From: Streptomyces fulvoviolaceus
GTDB taxonomy: Bacteria > Actinomycetota > Actinomycetes > Streptomycetales > Streptomycetaceae
Reading direction: 5' to 3'
Length of the DNA stretch: 64,000 nt
Assembly (NCBI RefSeq): GCF_000718165.1
Contig: NZ_JOEY01000048.1
Coordinates: 1 to 64,000 of the forward strand
Below the pieces are notes generated by a model. That model did not search any database. It saw only the letters and a list, made by a program, of their open reading frames with translations, and was not told the origin of the DNA. How positions within the stretch are numbered: the stretch's first letter is position 1; each line of letters opens with the position of its first letter. Position numbers and translations under genes: made by a program. Of this stretch, positions 46,920-56,104 are shown one piece after another.

Positions 46920-46985
46920 CGCTCTCCTCCGTCGCACTCGTCCAGGTGCGTTCCGGCATTTACCCCGCCGGAACGACCTCAGACA

Positions 46986-48353
46986 TCATCGTCGCGCAGG
47001 AACACCGCGCCGGTACCGGGGTTGGCCGTGATCGACGATCGCGGTTGTGCCACGTCCCGGCAGGACACCGCCCGCCACCGCACCGGCCACGGCCACCAGC
47101 GCCAGGACGGCGAACGCCGGCTCCGGGCCACCGCCGAGCCCCATCAGGGCGGCCGCCGTCGCCACGCCCAGCGTCGGCCCGACGTTCATCGCGGTCTGCT
47201 GCAGCCCGCCCGCCACCCCGGCCGACTCGACGGCGGCCTGCCGTACGACGACCTCGGTGGCCGCCACCATCACCGTGCCGAACCCGGCGCCCAGCAGCGC
47301 GAATCCGGCACACAGCCCGAACGTCCCCGAGGCCCGGGACAGGACCAGGATCCCGAGAGCGAGGACGGCCATCGCCGCCACGGCCGTACGGCGGGCGCCG
47401 GCGCGGCGCAGCGGTACGGCGCACCCGGCCGCGGCGACCACCATCAACACCGCCAACGGCAGGCTGCGCAGGGCGCTTTGGAGCGGGTCGAGGCCGAGGG
47501 TGTCCTGGAGGACGTACGTCGCGACGAACAGCGTGCCGGACAGGGCCGCCGACGCGGCCACCAGGGTGCCGAGCGCCGAGCCGACGGTCGGGGAGCCCAC
47601 GAGGTCCGGCGGGAGCAGCGGGCTCGCGGTACGGCGCTCGTGCCGTACGAAGACCGCCCCCGTCGCCGCCACCAGGGCGAGCTCGCCCGCCGTCCTCCCC
47701 CCGGCCTCCGGCAGCGCGACCAGCCCGTGCACCAGACCGGCCAGGGTCACCGCGAGCAACAGCGCGCCGGGCAGGTCCAGTCGGACGGGCCGGACCTGCT
47801 CCGGCCCGCCCACGGCCAGGGCGAGCACCCCGAACACCAGGGCGGGCACGATGTTGAGGAAGAACACCGCCCGCCAGCCCGGCCCGGCCACCAGCGCCCC
47901 GCCCAGTACCGGCCCGGCGGCGGCCGCCACCCCGATCGCGGCGGTCCGCACGGCGATCGGCAGCCGCAGCCGGTCGGGCGGGAACGCGGCCCGCAGCATC
48001 CCCAGCGTGGCCGGCTGCAGCAGCGCACCGAACACCCCCTGCACGACGCGCAGTCCGATCACCCAGCCGATGCCTGGGGCCAGCCCGATGCCCGCCGACG
48101 CCGCCCCGAAGCCGAGCATGCCGACGGCGAAGAGCCGCCGGTGGCCGTACCGGTCGCCGAGCCGCCCCGCGAACACCAACAGCCCGGCCACCGCGACGAG
48201 ATATCCGGTACTGGTTCACTGGACCCGCGCGACGGAGGCACCCAGATCGTGGCGCAGGGTGGGCTGCGCGACCGTGAGGACGGTGCCGTCGAACGCGACG
48301 ATCACCGCCCCGGCCACGCTGCTCGCGAAGGCCACGGCGCGCTGCCGGTTCAC
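46986..48353 (-). pseudogene. MFS multidrug-type transporter interrupted by one in-frame TGA
   Basis: The reading starts at GTG 48353 (GGGAGGAC upstream, overlapping the TetR stop), encodes helix 1 with FDGTVLTVAQPTLRHDLGAS and RVQ, then meets TGA (complement of TCA at 48216-48218). It continues in the same frame with TSTGYLVAVAGLLVFAGRLGDRYGHRR. DHA2-type transporters have QW at this point (VQWVxTxY), so a Trp codon TGG changed to TGA is the likely lesion. Total length would be about 455 residues with helices throughout. A sequencing error is possible. Without readthrough, restart inside helix 2 would give a truncated protein. Confidence 0.8.
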
Positions 48354-48928
48354 GCGTCCTCCCGGCCCAGGTGCGCGTCCAGGGCCGACCGCAGCAGGGG
48401 TACGAAGTCGTCGGCACCCGTGGAGAGTTGGAGGCTGCCCCAGCCCCACAGCTGGGCGATGCCGTGCAGGTTCGCCCACAGCGCGCCCGCGACGAGCCGG
48501 GCGTCCGCGTCGGGGCGGGCCCGGCCGACCAGCTCCACCAGGCGTCCGAACAGCGGGAGGCTGGTGTCCCTGAGACCCAAATGGCCGCTCTCCAGCAGAT
48601 CGTGACGGAACATCAGCTCGTACATCCCGCGGTTGTCGAGCGCGAACCGCAGGTAGCAGTGCGCCAGGGCTGTGAGCTGGGCGCGAGGGTCCGCCGTTCC
48701 GTCGCCGACCGCGGCCGCGGCCCGCACCGCCAGCTCGGCGAAGCCGCGGCGCGCGATGGCCGACAGCAGCTCCAGGTGGGTGGGGAAGTAGCGGCGCGGC
48801 GCCCCGTGCGAGACGCCCGCCCGGCGCGCGATCTCCCGGAGGGTGAGTGCCTGGGCGCCCTCGCGGGCGACCAGATCGACGCCCACGTCGACGAGGCGGG
48901 CCCGCAGTCCGGTCTCCGATGCGTGCAT
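48350..48928 (-). CDS. TetR-family transcriptional regulator
   Basis: The 192-residue protein has a TetR helix-turn-helix (GAQALTLREIARRAGVSHGAPRRYFPTHLELLSAI, about 23-57) and a ligand-binding C-terminal half (WANLHGIAQLWGWG). Its end overlaps the MFS start (GTGA), so regulator and pump form one unit. ATG at 48928 was chosen; GTG at 48934 lies inside the palindromic operator and is less likely. The palindrome at 48932-48965 between this gene and the divergent PPOX gene is the probable self-operator. With the pump broken, its remaining target may be the PPOX gene. Confidence 0.88.
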   Translation of the reverse strand: MHASETGLRARLVDVGVDLVAREGAQALTLREIARRAGVSHGAPRRYFPTHLELLSAIARRGFAELAVRAAAAVGDGTADPRAQLTALAHCYLRFALDNRGMYELMFRHDLLESGHLGLRDTSLPLFGRLVELVGRARPDADARLVAGALWANLHGIAQLWGWGSLQLSTGADDFVPLLRSALDAHLGREDA

Positions 48929-48931
48929 GGA

Positions 48932-48965
48932 CACTGTCTACCGCAGATGCGTAGACAGTGTCTAC
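48932..48965. promoter_or_regulatory. TetR operator with three phased half-sites
   Basis: CACTGTCTAC (48932-48941) and GTAGACAGTG (48951-48960) form a perfect 10-bp inverted repeat with a 9-bp spacer. The second arm also pairs with the following GTCTAC to give GTAGAC-AGT-GTCTAC at 48951-48965. The cluster sits directly at the TetR start and 41 bp before the PPOX gene, so it probably controls both directions. Confidence 0.7.
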
Positions 48966-49005
48966 GCGGGGAATGTGGAAGCCTCCCGAGCCGGTTGATC
49001 CAGAC

Positions 49006-49455
49006 ATGACTCAGGACGCGACGCAGGACGCACTGCTCGAACTGCTCTCCCAGGGACACGGTGGGGTGCTGGTCACCCTCAAGCGCGACGGCCGCCCCCA
49101 GCTGTCGAACGTCACCCACGCCTATTACCCGGACGAGCGGCTCATCCGGGTCTCGATCACCGACGACCGCGCCAAGACCCGCAATCTGCGCCGGGATCCG
49201 CGGACGTCGTACCACGTGACCGGCGCCGACCGTCGGGCGTACACGGTCGCCGAGGGGGCGGCCGATCTCTCGCCCGTGGCGAAGGACCCGTACGACGAGA
49301 CGGTCGAGGAGCTGATCCGGCTCTACCGTGACGTGCAGGGCGAGCACCCGGACTGGGACGACTACCGGGCCGCGATGGTGCGCGATCGCAGGCTGGTGCT
49401 GCGGCTGAGGGTGGAGCGGGCCTACGGGATTCCGGCGGGGGCGAACCGGGGCTGA
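49006..49455 (+). CDS. PPOX-class (F420-dependent type) flavin/deazaflavin enzyme
   Basis: The 149-residue split-barrel protein resembles actinobacterial TIGR03618-type PPOX enzymes. HGGVLVTLKRDGRPQLSNVTHAYY (about 20-43), then RVSITDDRAKTRNLRRDPRTSYHV and YTVAEGAADL are the conserved strands. These enzymes usually bind F420 or FMN and reduce small molecules or aid detoxification. ATG at 49006 was selected, though its ribosome site is weak; ATG 48973 and GTG 48958 are further alternatives. Divergence from the TetR gene across a shared operator suggests induction by the TetR ligand. Confidence 0.87.
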   Translation: MTQDATQDALLELLSQGHGGVLVTLKRDGRPQLSNVTHAYYPDERLIRVSITDDRAKTRNLRRDPRTSYHVTGADRRAYTVAEGAADLSPVAKDPYDETVEELIRLYRDVQGEHPDWDDYRAAMVRDRRLVLRLRVERAYGIPAGANRG

Positions 49456-49473
49456 AGCGCCGCCGGCTTCGGG

Positions 49474-51606
49474 CTAGTCCGGCAGGTCGAGGGCGATGAT
49501 GCCGCCTTCGCCGCCCAGGTACACGCGGTCGCCCTTGCCCGACACGACGGGCCGGTGGGACGTGTCGAGTATCAGCTTGGTCAGGCGCACCGTCCGCTGC
49601 CGTATGCCGTTCCGGTCCACCCCGTACAGCATCCGGTCGAGAACCACGTAGGCCGTCTCTCCGAAAACGGTCGGGTCGGTTTCCACCTCGTCCGTGCCCT
49701 CGAACGTCCATGCCGTCGACCCGTCGGCCGGGTCGACGGCCACGAGCGGACCCGCATGTCTGGTGAGGGCCACGTCTCCGAAGGCCGTGAAGTCCGTGTA
49801 CGTGGCGTACCCGTACTCCCGGGGGGCCACGTCGGTGTTCGCGACGTGCCACCGCGCCTGGCCCGTCAGGCTGATGCCGTGCACGTTCTCGTCGCTGTCG
49901 GAGCCGACGACGAGGGTGTCGCCGACGAGCGCGGGGCGCCCGGGGGAGGTGCCGGCCGGGACGTTCCACAGCTGTGTCCCGTCCGTGGCGTTCAAGGCGA
50001 CCACCTCGTCGTCCCGGGTGGCGAGGTAGGCCACACCGTTCGCCACGAGGGGTTCGCGGCTGACCTCCAGATTCCGTGTCTCCCAGGCCACGCCGCCGTC
50101 CGGCCGGTATGCGCGGACCCTTCCCGCGGTCCCCTCGTGGCCGGTCGTCACGAGCACCAGGCTGCCCGCCGCCACGGGAAGCATGTCCTCGCTCTCTTCG
50201 ATGGCATGCCTCCAGAGCACCCGCCCCTTCGGATCGAGCGCGCACGCCTCCGTGCCCGTGCCGGAGGACGAGGCCACCAGACAGCAGACGACGTCGGCCG
50301 TGGCCACGGGCGATGTGACCGGAGCTCCCAGATCTGCGGTCCAGAGCGCCCCGCCGGCCCGGGTGAGGGCGTACAGCTTGCCGTCGTTGCCCCCGGCGTA
50401 CACCGTGTCGCCCTCGGGCGACAGCGCGACACAGGGACCGTCCCCACCCCCGGTGGTCAGCTCGCTGGTGGCCTGTGTCCAGGCCACGACCGGGGCCTCC
50501 ACCGACCTGGGGTTCCTGCCGCCGTCCCCGTCCCCGTCGCGCAGCCACAGCCATCCGCCGGTACCGGCCCCGGCCGCGAGGAGCGCCCCGGCCCCGAGTC
50601 CTCGCAGCAGCCGGCGCCGTGACGGTGCAGTGGGCACGGCGGCGGGGACGTCGGTGACCGTCAAGGGCGCCAGGTACTCCACCCGGCTCTCCCGCTCGCC
50701 CGAGTCGCGGTCCGGAAGCCACCGCTCGGCGTCCTCGGAGGGCCCGGCCCCGGCGGCCGTGTACCACCCGGGCCGTACGCTCTCGCGGAGCGACCGTGCC
50801 GTGTGTCCCACCGCCGACATCACCTCCCCGGGAGTGGGCCGCTGCTCCGGCTCCTCCCGAAGGCAGGGCTCGACCGACCCCCGTATGTCCTCCGGCACCC
50901 CGGACAGGTCGAAGTCCCGGGTGAGGACGCGCATCAGGATCACCGCGTCCTTGCCCTCGCCGAACGGCTCGCGCCCGGCGGCCGCGTACGCGAGGACCGC
51001 GCCCAGCGCGAACACGTCGCTCGGCGGCCCGACCTGCCCGTTGTTGCGGATCTGCTCGGGCGAGACATAGCCGACCGAGCCGACCACCGCCCCGGTACGG
51101 GTCAGGGCGGTCGCCTCCAGGGCCCGTACGATCCCGAAGTCGATGACGCGCGGACCGTCCGCCGCCAGCAGGATGTTGGACGGTTTGAGGTCCCGGTGCA
51201 CCATGCCCCGGGAGTGGATCGCGACGAGCGCCTCGGCCAGGGCGGCGGCCAGCACCCGCACCGCGTCCCCGGGCAGCGGACCGTGGTCGAGGACGGCGTC
51301 GCGCAGGTTCGGCCCGTCGACGAACTCCGTTGCCATCCACGGCTGTTCACCCTCGGTGTCCGCGTCCACGACCCGCGCGACGTACGTCCCGGCCCCGCCG
51401 ACGGTCTGCGCGGCCCGCACCTCCTGGCGGAACCGGGCCCGGAAGGTCCGGTCCTCCGCGTGCTCGGCGCGCACCACCTTCACCGCGAGCCGCAGACCGG
51501 TGGGCGACTCGGCGAGATACACCTCACCCATGCCGCCCGCACCGAGTCTGCCCAGGACCTCGTACGGGCCGATCCGCCGAGGATCCGTCTCGCGCAGCGC
51601 CTGCAC
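49474..51606 (-). CDS. Receptor-type Ser/Thr protein kinase with extracellular PQQ-like beta-propeller
   Basis: The 710-residue protein begins with a PknB-like kinase domain: glycine loop GRLGAGGMGEVY (19-30), Lys43, HRDLKPSN (137-144) and DFG (156-158). A juxtamembrane linker and one membrane helix (about 337-354, LLRGLGAGALLAAGAGTGGWLWL) follow. Outside is a PQQ-type beta-propeller with repeats such as VYAGGNDGKLYALTRAGGALW and VAYLATRDDEVVALNATDGTQLW. GTG at 51606 has GGGGAG six bases upstream; longer starts add a poorly coding extension. The propeller probably senses an extracellular ligand. It is not clearly in an operon; ligand and targets are unknown. Confidence 0.9.
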   Translation of the reverse strand: MQALRETDPRRIGPYEVLGRLGAGGMGEVYLAESPTGLRLAVKVVRAEHAEDRTFRARFRQEVRAAQTVGGAGTYVARVVDADTEGEQPWMATEFVDGPNLRDAVLDHGPLPGDAVRVLAAALAEALVAIHSRGMVHRDLKPSNILLAADGPRVIDFGIVRALEATALTRTGAVVGSVGYVSPEQIRNNGQVGPPSDVFALGAVLAYAAAGREPFGEGKDAVILMRVLTRDFDLSGVPEDIRGSVEPCLREEPEQRPTPGEVMSAVGHTARSLRESVRPGWYTAAGAGPSEDAERWLPDRDSGERESRVEYLAPLTVTDVPAAVPTAPSRRRLLRGLGAGALLAAGAGTGGWLWLRDGDGDGGRNPRSVEAPVVAWTQATSELTTGGGDGPCVALSPEGDTVYAGGNDGKLYALTRAGGALWTADLGAPVTSPVATADVVCCLVASSSGTGTEACALDPKGRVLWRHAIEESEDMLPVAAGSLVLVTTGHEGTAGRVRAYRPDGGVAWETRNLEVSREPLVANGVAYLATRDDEVVALNATDGTQLWNVPAGTSPGRPALVGDTLVVGSDSDENVHGISLTGQARWHVANTDVAPREYGYATYTDFTAFGDVALTRHAGPLVAVDPADGSTAWTFEGTDEVETDPTVFGETAYVVLDRMLYGVDRNGIRQRTVRLTKLILDTSHRPVVSGKGDRVYLGGEGGIIALDLPD

Positions 51607-51849
51607 CCCGAACTCCCCCTGTTCGCCTGTGCGTTTCGTACGGCCGCCGAGAGCGAGCGTATACGCCGGGGCAGCGGCCGTTCCTGCTGATGGGACGGGT
51701 GTTGCCGAGGAGGCTGACGGCATCTCGCGAGGCGGTCTCGGCGACCGGGAAGCTGGGGGCCCGCCGATGTCGACGTGCGGTCCGCGCACCCCGGCCGCCC
51801 CTGAAATCGGCCGGAGTGCGCGGTGGTCTGCCTCCCCGAGGCCCCCAGG

Positions 51850-53907
51850 TCAGCGCAGTGCGCGCAGGGCCTTGGCTGCGCCTTCGGCGCGGAGGTTCAC
51901 GAAGGCGGGTGTGACGGTGAGCGGTGTCGCGTACGACTTCAGCATCGCCGGGCCCCTGATCTCCGTACCGCGGGTGACGTCGTACCACGTGCCGGGCGGC
52001 AGATGGATGTCCCGGGTCGGGGCGGAGGTCAGGTTGGGCGCGGCGAGCACCGCCGGGCCGAGCATCCACTCGTCGGCGACCGTGTAACTCGCCTTGTCCT
52101 GCGGGAAGTCGAAGAACAGCGGCCGGACGATCGGATCGCCCGTCCTGAGCGTCTGCTGCACCTGGTCCCAGATGTAGGGCGCGAGCCGCTCGTGGCGGGC
52201 GATCGCCTCGCGGTACAGGTCGACGGTCTGCTGGTCGTAGTCGACCTTCTGACCCGTCGTCACGTCTGTGGTGTCCACGGGGGAGGTGGAGGCGTACATC
52301 AGGGGCATGTACGACGCCGACTGGGCCCAGCGGACCAGGACCTCCTTCGTCGGTGCGGGCTGCCCGCCGGAGCCGCCGATCATGTCGGTCTCGACGAAGG
52401 GGTAGCCGATCGTGGACAGGGCGAGATTCTGGGCGACGGACGCCTTCAGGGAGTTCCAGCTCGTGCCCTTGTCGATCTGCCGGACGACGAAGCCGGCCTC
52501 GTGCGCGGCGGTGCCCCAGTGGACGCGGATTCCGGCGCCCTGGAGGTCGTAGGAGTCGGCGAGTTCGGAACCGAGGCGCTGGTAGTCGGTGCGGGTGTTG
52601 CCGTCGCGTCCGGCGCAGTGGTCGTCGAAGAAGCGGGTGTCGAATTTCAGGCCGTCGACGCGGTAAGTGTCCATCAGCTTCCGGAGGTTGTCCTGGTACC
52701 AGGCCTTCGCCTCGGGGTTGGCGAGGTCGACGATGCCGGCGGTGCCGTTCCACCAGGTGACGGTGCAGGGTTTGGTGGGGTCGTCGGCATCGTGCAGCAG
52801 ATAGTCGTGGTCGGCCGCGTACTGGTAGTTCGTCGAGTCGAGGTTGATCCAGAGGGTGACCCAGAGACCGAAGTCGTGGCCCAGGTCGTGGATTCGGTCC
52901 GACATCGCCCTCGGGTCGGGATAGGCCTCCGGGTCGAAGGTCATGTTCCCGTAGTTCGACTCCCACTTGTCGTCGAGCTGCACGGTGTGGCCGTCAAGTC
53001 CGTTGTCGTGCAGGTCGGTTGCGTAGTCGAGCAGCTTCTCCTGATTGACCTTCGTGTAGAACTGCGCCCACGAGTTCCACAGCGGCTCGGCGTACTGCTC
53101 GTAGGTCGCGTCGCTCTGCCTCGGCCTGCCCACGATGCCGATGTAGTCGCGGTAGACGTCACGCGGGGTCGACTCGACGAACACCGTGGCCTTGTACGTG
53201 TCGCCGGACTCGACGGTGAAGCGCCCGAGACCGTCCCCTCCGCCATTGACGGACACGTCCATCGTGTCGCCGGTGTCGACGTACAGCCCGGCCGAACTCG
53301 CCGTGTACCAGAAGGGATCCACCATCTGGTACGAGGCCGCGCTGAAGTCCTCCTGCTCGACCTCCCCGGCGTCCAGCGGCCAGGGCTGGTCGGTGTACGG
53401 GCCGCCCGAGGGCGTGCTGGTCTCGCCGTGGCCGTACCAGTGCCCGGCGGAGGCGAGGTCGTAGGTGAGGCCGAGTGCGGTGGACTGAACACCCTTGACG
53501 TCCCAGGTCAGTTGGTAGCGGTCCGATGTGGGGGTCAGCCGGGCCTCGACCCGGGCGCCCGTGAGGGTCGTGTCCGCCGTCAGGGTCAGCACGCCGTCGT
53601 GCCAGGACCAGCCGGTGAGCGTCGTGGCGTGCTGCGAGGCGCCTGCCGCGTCGAAGCGGAGGGCGTCGGCGCCGGTGGTGAGGACCGTGCGGCCCGATCT
53701 TCTTGTGGTCAGGGCGAGTTGGGAGTCGGTCGGCACGGAGACGGAGTACCCGGGGGAGCCACGGGAGGGCGGCACGGAGAGGGTGACCGCGTCCCCGGCT
53801 TCCGAGACGTGCGGGCCCGCCGCGTGGGCGGTGGCCGGGGGAAGCAGGGCCACCGTCAGAGCGGCGGCCGGCAGACAGCCGTACTTGCGGAAAAGGATGC
53901 GCACCAC
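51850..53907 (-). CDS. Secreted glycoside hydrolase family 31 protein
   Basis: The 685-residue protein has a Sec signal peptide (RKYGCLPAAALTVALLPPATAHA, cleavage near AHA-A at 29/30). It continues as a GH31 alpha-glycosidase, with the nucleophile in DGLKFDTRFF (Asp423), the general acid likely Asp508 (ETDMIGG), HDLGHDFGLWVTLW and a C-terminal beta domain with WMLGPAVLAAPN. GH31 enzymes cleave alpha-glucosides, xylosides or related sugars. No sugar transporter is adjacent, so the substrate is unclear. GTG at 53907 has AAGGA upstream. It shares no obvious operon with its neighbours. Confidence 0.91.
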   Translation of the reverse strand: MVRILFRKYGCLPAAALTVALLPPATAHAAGPHVSEAGDAVTLSVPPSRGSPGYSVSVPTDSQLALTTRRSGRTVLTTGADALRFDAAGASQHATTLTGWSWHDGVLTLTADTTLTGARVEARLTPTSDRYQLTWDVKGVQSTALGLTYDLASAGHWYGHGETSTPSGGPYTDQPWPLDAGEVEQEDFSAASYQMVDPFWYTASSAGLYVDTGDTMDVSVNGGGDGLGRFTVESGDTYKATVFVESTPRDVYRDYIGIVGRPRQSDATYEQYAEPLWNSWAQFYTKVNQEKLLDYATDLHDNGLDGHTVQLDDKWESNYGNMTFDPEAYPDPRAMSDRIHDLGHDFGLWVTLWINLDSTNYQYAADHDYLLHDADDPTKPCTVTWWNGTAGIVDLANPEAKAWYQDNLRKLMDTYRVDGLKFDTRFFDDHCAGRDGNTRTDYQRLGSELADSYDLQGAGIRVHWGTAAHEAGFVVRQIDKGTSWNSLKASVAQNLALSTIGYPFVETDMIGGSGGQPAPTKEVLVRWAQSASYMPLMYASTSPVDTTDVTTGQKVDYDQQTVDLYREAIARHERLAPYIWDQVQQTLRTGDPIVRPLFFDFPQDKASYTVADEWMLGPAVLAAPNLTSAPTRDIHLPPGTWYDVTRGTEIRGPAMLKSYATPLTVTPAFVNLRAEGAAKALRALR

Positions 53908-54094
53908 TCATGTCCTTCTGCGTAAGGCGGGAGAGCCCGGGCGGGTCATGGGGTTGCCGTGCCGCAGTGCTGTTCTTTTCTGCTCGTTTCGGCCGATGTT
54001 CTTGCGTAAAACGTCATCTGTCAACGGGGCGGAGCTTCCTGGCGCGCGGGCGTCGGTGCTTGCCGCTCGCCCCGCGCCGGACTAGCCTCCGCGC

Positions 54095-54436
54095 GTGATC
54101 AATGGGGCGCATGTGGTGATCTACACCCGCGACGTGGAGGCGGACCGCGCCTTCTTCAGTGATGTCCTCGGCTGGGGGCATGTCGACGCCGGACACGGCT
54201 GGCTGATCTTCAAGGCACCGCCCGCCGAGGTGGCCTGCCATCCGACCGATGGCGAGCCGTCGCACGAACTGATGCTGATGTGCGACGACCTCGATGCGAC
54301 AACCGCCGAACTCGCCGTGAAGGGGGTGGAGTTCACACGCCCGACGCAGGACGCCGGCTGGGGCCGGGTGACGGGGTTCCGGCTCCCGGGCGGCGGCGAG
54401 GTCGCCCTGTACGAGCCTCGGCACCCGAGGCCGTAA
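54095..54436 (+). CDS. VOC-superfamily (glyoxalase/bleomycin-resistance-like) protein
   Basis: The 113-residue single-domain protein has the paired beta-alpha-beta3 VOC fold: VVIYTRDVEADRAFFSDVLGWGHVD (about 6-30), the WLIFKAP strand, HELMLMCDDLDATTAEL and the final GGGEVALYEPRHP with a metal-type Glu. It could be a lyase, isomerase or binding protein. GTG at 54095 is the start. It is followed by a strong hairpin and converges on the MHS transporter gene. No specific substrate can be assigned. Confidence 0.86.
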   Translation: MINGAHVVIYTRDVEADRAFFSDVLGWGHVDAGHGWLIFKAPPAEVACHPTDGEPSHELMLMCDDLDATTAELAVKGVEFTRPTQDAGWGRVTGFRLPGGGEVALYEPRHPRP

Positions 54437-54450
54437 GGACGGCGAAACGC

Positions 54451-54488
54451 CCGAGTCCCCGGAGCCTTCGCGGCGTCCGGGGACTCGG
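54451..54488. terminator. Bidirectional hairpin terminator
   Basis: CCGAGTCCCCGGA and TCCGGGGACTCGG make a perfect 13-bp stem with a 12-nt loop. It lies between the convergent VOC and MHS transporter genes, 15 bp after one stop and 21 bp from the other. Confidence 0.85.
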
Positions 54489-54508
54489 GGGTGTGCGGGG
54501 CGGTGTCG

Positions 54509-55846
54509 TCAGGCGGAGACCGTCTCGGGCTGGGACGCCTGCTGGGGCGTACGCGTGCCGAGGTCCTCCGTCGGGACCTTGTGGGTCTCGCGGGCCGAGA
54601 TGGCGGCGATCACCGGCGGGACGCACAGGGCCGCGGTGAACAGAGCCACCGAGAACCAGTCGTCGCCGTCGGGGCCCGCGATCTGCGCGGCGAAGGTGAC
54701 CGCGAAGCCGGCCACGGCGAAGCCGATCTGCGTGCCGATCGCCATGCCGGACAGCCGGACCCGGGTGGAGAACATCTCGCCGTAGAAGGAGGGCCACACA
54801 CCGTTCGCGGCGCTGTAGACCACACCGAAGGTGATGATGCCGAGCAGCAGGGTCAGCGGGTAGGAGCCCGTGGAGATCGACCACAGGTAGAGGAACATCA
54901 TCACCGCGCTGCCCGCGGCGCCGATCAGGAACACCGGGCGCCGGCCGATGCGGTCCGACAGCGTGGCCCACAGCGGGATCGCGGCGAGCGCGACGAGGTT
55001 GGCGAGCGCGCCCACCCACAGCATGGAGGAGCGGGACATGCCGACCGAGTCGCTGGTCGCGTAGGCGAGGGCCCAGACCGTGAAGATCGTCGAGACCGAG
55101 GCGACGAGCGCGCCCCCGATCACCCGCAGCACGTCCGCCCAGTGTTCGCGCAGCAGCACGACCAGCGGCAGCTTCACGACACCCTCGGTCGCCGTCTGCT
55201 TCGTGAAGGCCGGCGTCTCCTCGAGCTTGCGGCGGATGACGAAGCCGACCACGGCGACCGCGACACTCGCCCAGAACGGGACGCGCCAGCCCCAGGACAG
55301 CAGCTGGTCCTCGGGGAGGGCCGCGACCGGGATGAAGACCAGGGTGGCGATGAGCTGGCCGCCCTGGGTGCCGCTGAGGGTGAAGCTGGTGAAGAAGCCG
55401 CGTTTGTGCGCCGGGGCGTGTTCCAGGGTCATCGAGTTGGCGCTGGCCTGCTCACCGGCCGCCGAGATGCCCTGCAGGACACGGCACAGCACCAGCAGGA
55501 CCGGCGCGAGGGTGCCGACCTGGTCGCGGGTCGGCAGACAGCCGATGAGGAACGTCGACACGCCCATCAGGATCAGCGTGAAGACCATGATCTTCTTGCG
55601 GCCGAGCTTGTCACCGAAGTGGCCGAGGAAGAGTGCGCCGATCGGGCGGGCCGCGTAGGCGACGCCGAACGTGGCCAGCGACAGCAGGGTCGCGGTGGCG
55701 GGGTCGGACTCGTCGAAGAACACCTTCGGGAAGATCAGCGCGGCCGCGCTGCCGTAGATGAAGAAGTCGTAGTACTCCAGGGCGCTGCCGATCCAGGCGG
55801 CAGTGGCTGCCTTTTTCGGCTGCCCGACGGCTTCGGCGGGGACGGA
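54509..55846 (-). CDS. MHS-family MFS symporter (probable quinate/shikimate importer)
   Basis: The 445-residue protein has twelve helices and the metabolite:H+ symporter signatures: ALEYYDFFIYGSAAALIFPKVFF, ARPIGALFLGHFGDKLGRKKIM and SGTQGGQLIATLVF. This group includes ShiA and related aromatic-acid importers. GTG at 55846 has GAAGGAG seven bases upstream and removes a short extension. The gene shares a regulator and a similar 24-bp operator with the shikimate dehydrogenase gene on the other side of the TetR gene, making quinate, shikimate or dehydroshikimate the likely cargo. Confidence 0.87.
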   Translation of the reverse strand, partial: SVPAEAVGQPKKAATAAWIGSALEYYDFFIYGSAAALIFPKVFFDESDPATATLLSLATFGVAYAARPIGALFLGHFGDKLGRKKIMVFTLILMGVSTFLIGCLPTRDQVGTLAPVLLVLCRVLQGISAAGEQASANSMTLEHAPAHKRGFFTSFTLSGTQGGQLIATLVFIPVAALPEDQLLSWGWRVPFWASVAVAVVGFVIRRKLEETPAFTKQTATEGVVKLPLVVLLREHWADVLRVIGGALVASVSTIFTVWALAYATSDSVGMSRSSMLWVGALANLVALAAIPLWATLSDRIGRRPVFLIGAAGSAVMMFLYLWSISTGSYPLTLLLGIITFGVVYSAANGVWPSFYGEMFSTRVRLSGMAIGTQIGFAVAGFAVTFAAQIAGPDGDDWFSVALFTAALCVPPVIAAISARETHKVPTEDLGTRTPQQASQPETVSA

Positions 55847-55984
55847 CACGGCGTTGCTCCTTCGAGGGAACTCCAACGTAAGCGGAGTGAGCGGAGGGGA
55901 GGTAGTGCCGGATCCCTGGGGTGACGGGTCGGCGGCTCTGCCGGGACGCAGCCCGGAACGGCTCTGCGCGTCCTCGGCTCCCGG

Positions 55985-56008
55985 CTAATTAACCCACTGG
56001 GTAGTTAG
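55985..56008. promoter_or_regulatory. 24-bp imperfect palindrome upstream of the MHS gene (TetR operator candidate)
   Basis: The 24-bp AT-rich site starts CTAATTAACCC and ends GGGTAGTTAG, 8 of 12 arm positions being complementary. Its length and outer CTAA/TTAG bases match the site at 56881-56904 upstream of the shikimate dehydrogenase gene, so both probably bind the TetR protein encoded between them. Confidence 0.55.
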
Positions 56009-56104
56009 TAGCGGTTGCCTACGGATGTTGCGCTGGCGTTTCCCTCGTGTCAAGAGGTCCGGGGAAAAGGATCTTCCCGCAGGTCCGCGTAGGCCGGCCG
56101 GAGG

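Noticed and set aside
45708..48605. A 965-codon plus-strand frame
   Set aside because: It covers the serine hydrolase, MFS and TetR genes in antisense and has low-complexity Arg/Gly/Gln composition with no domain.
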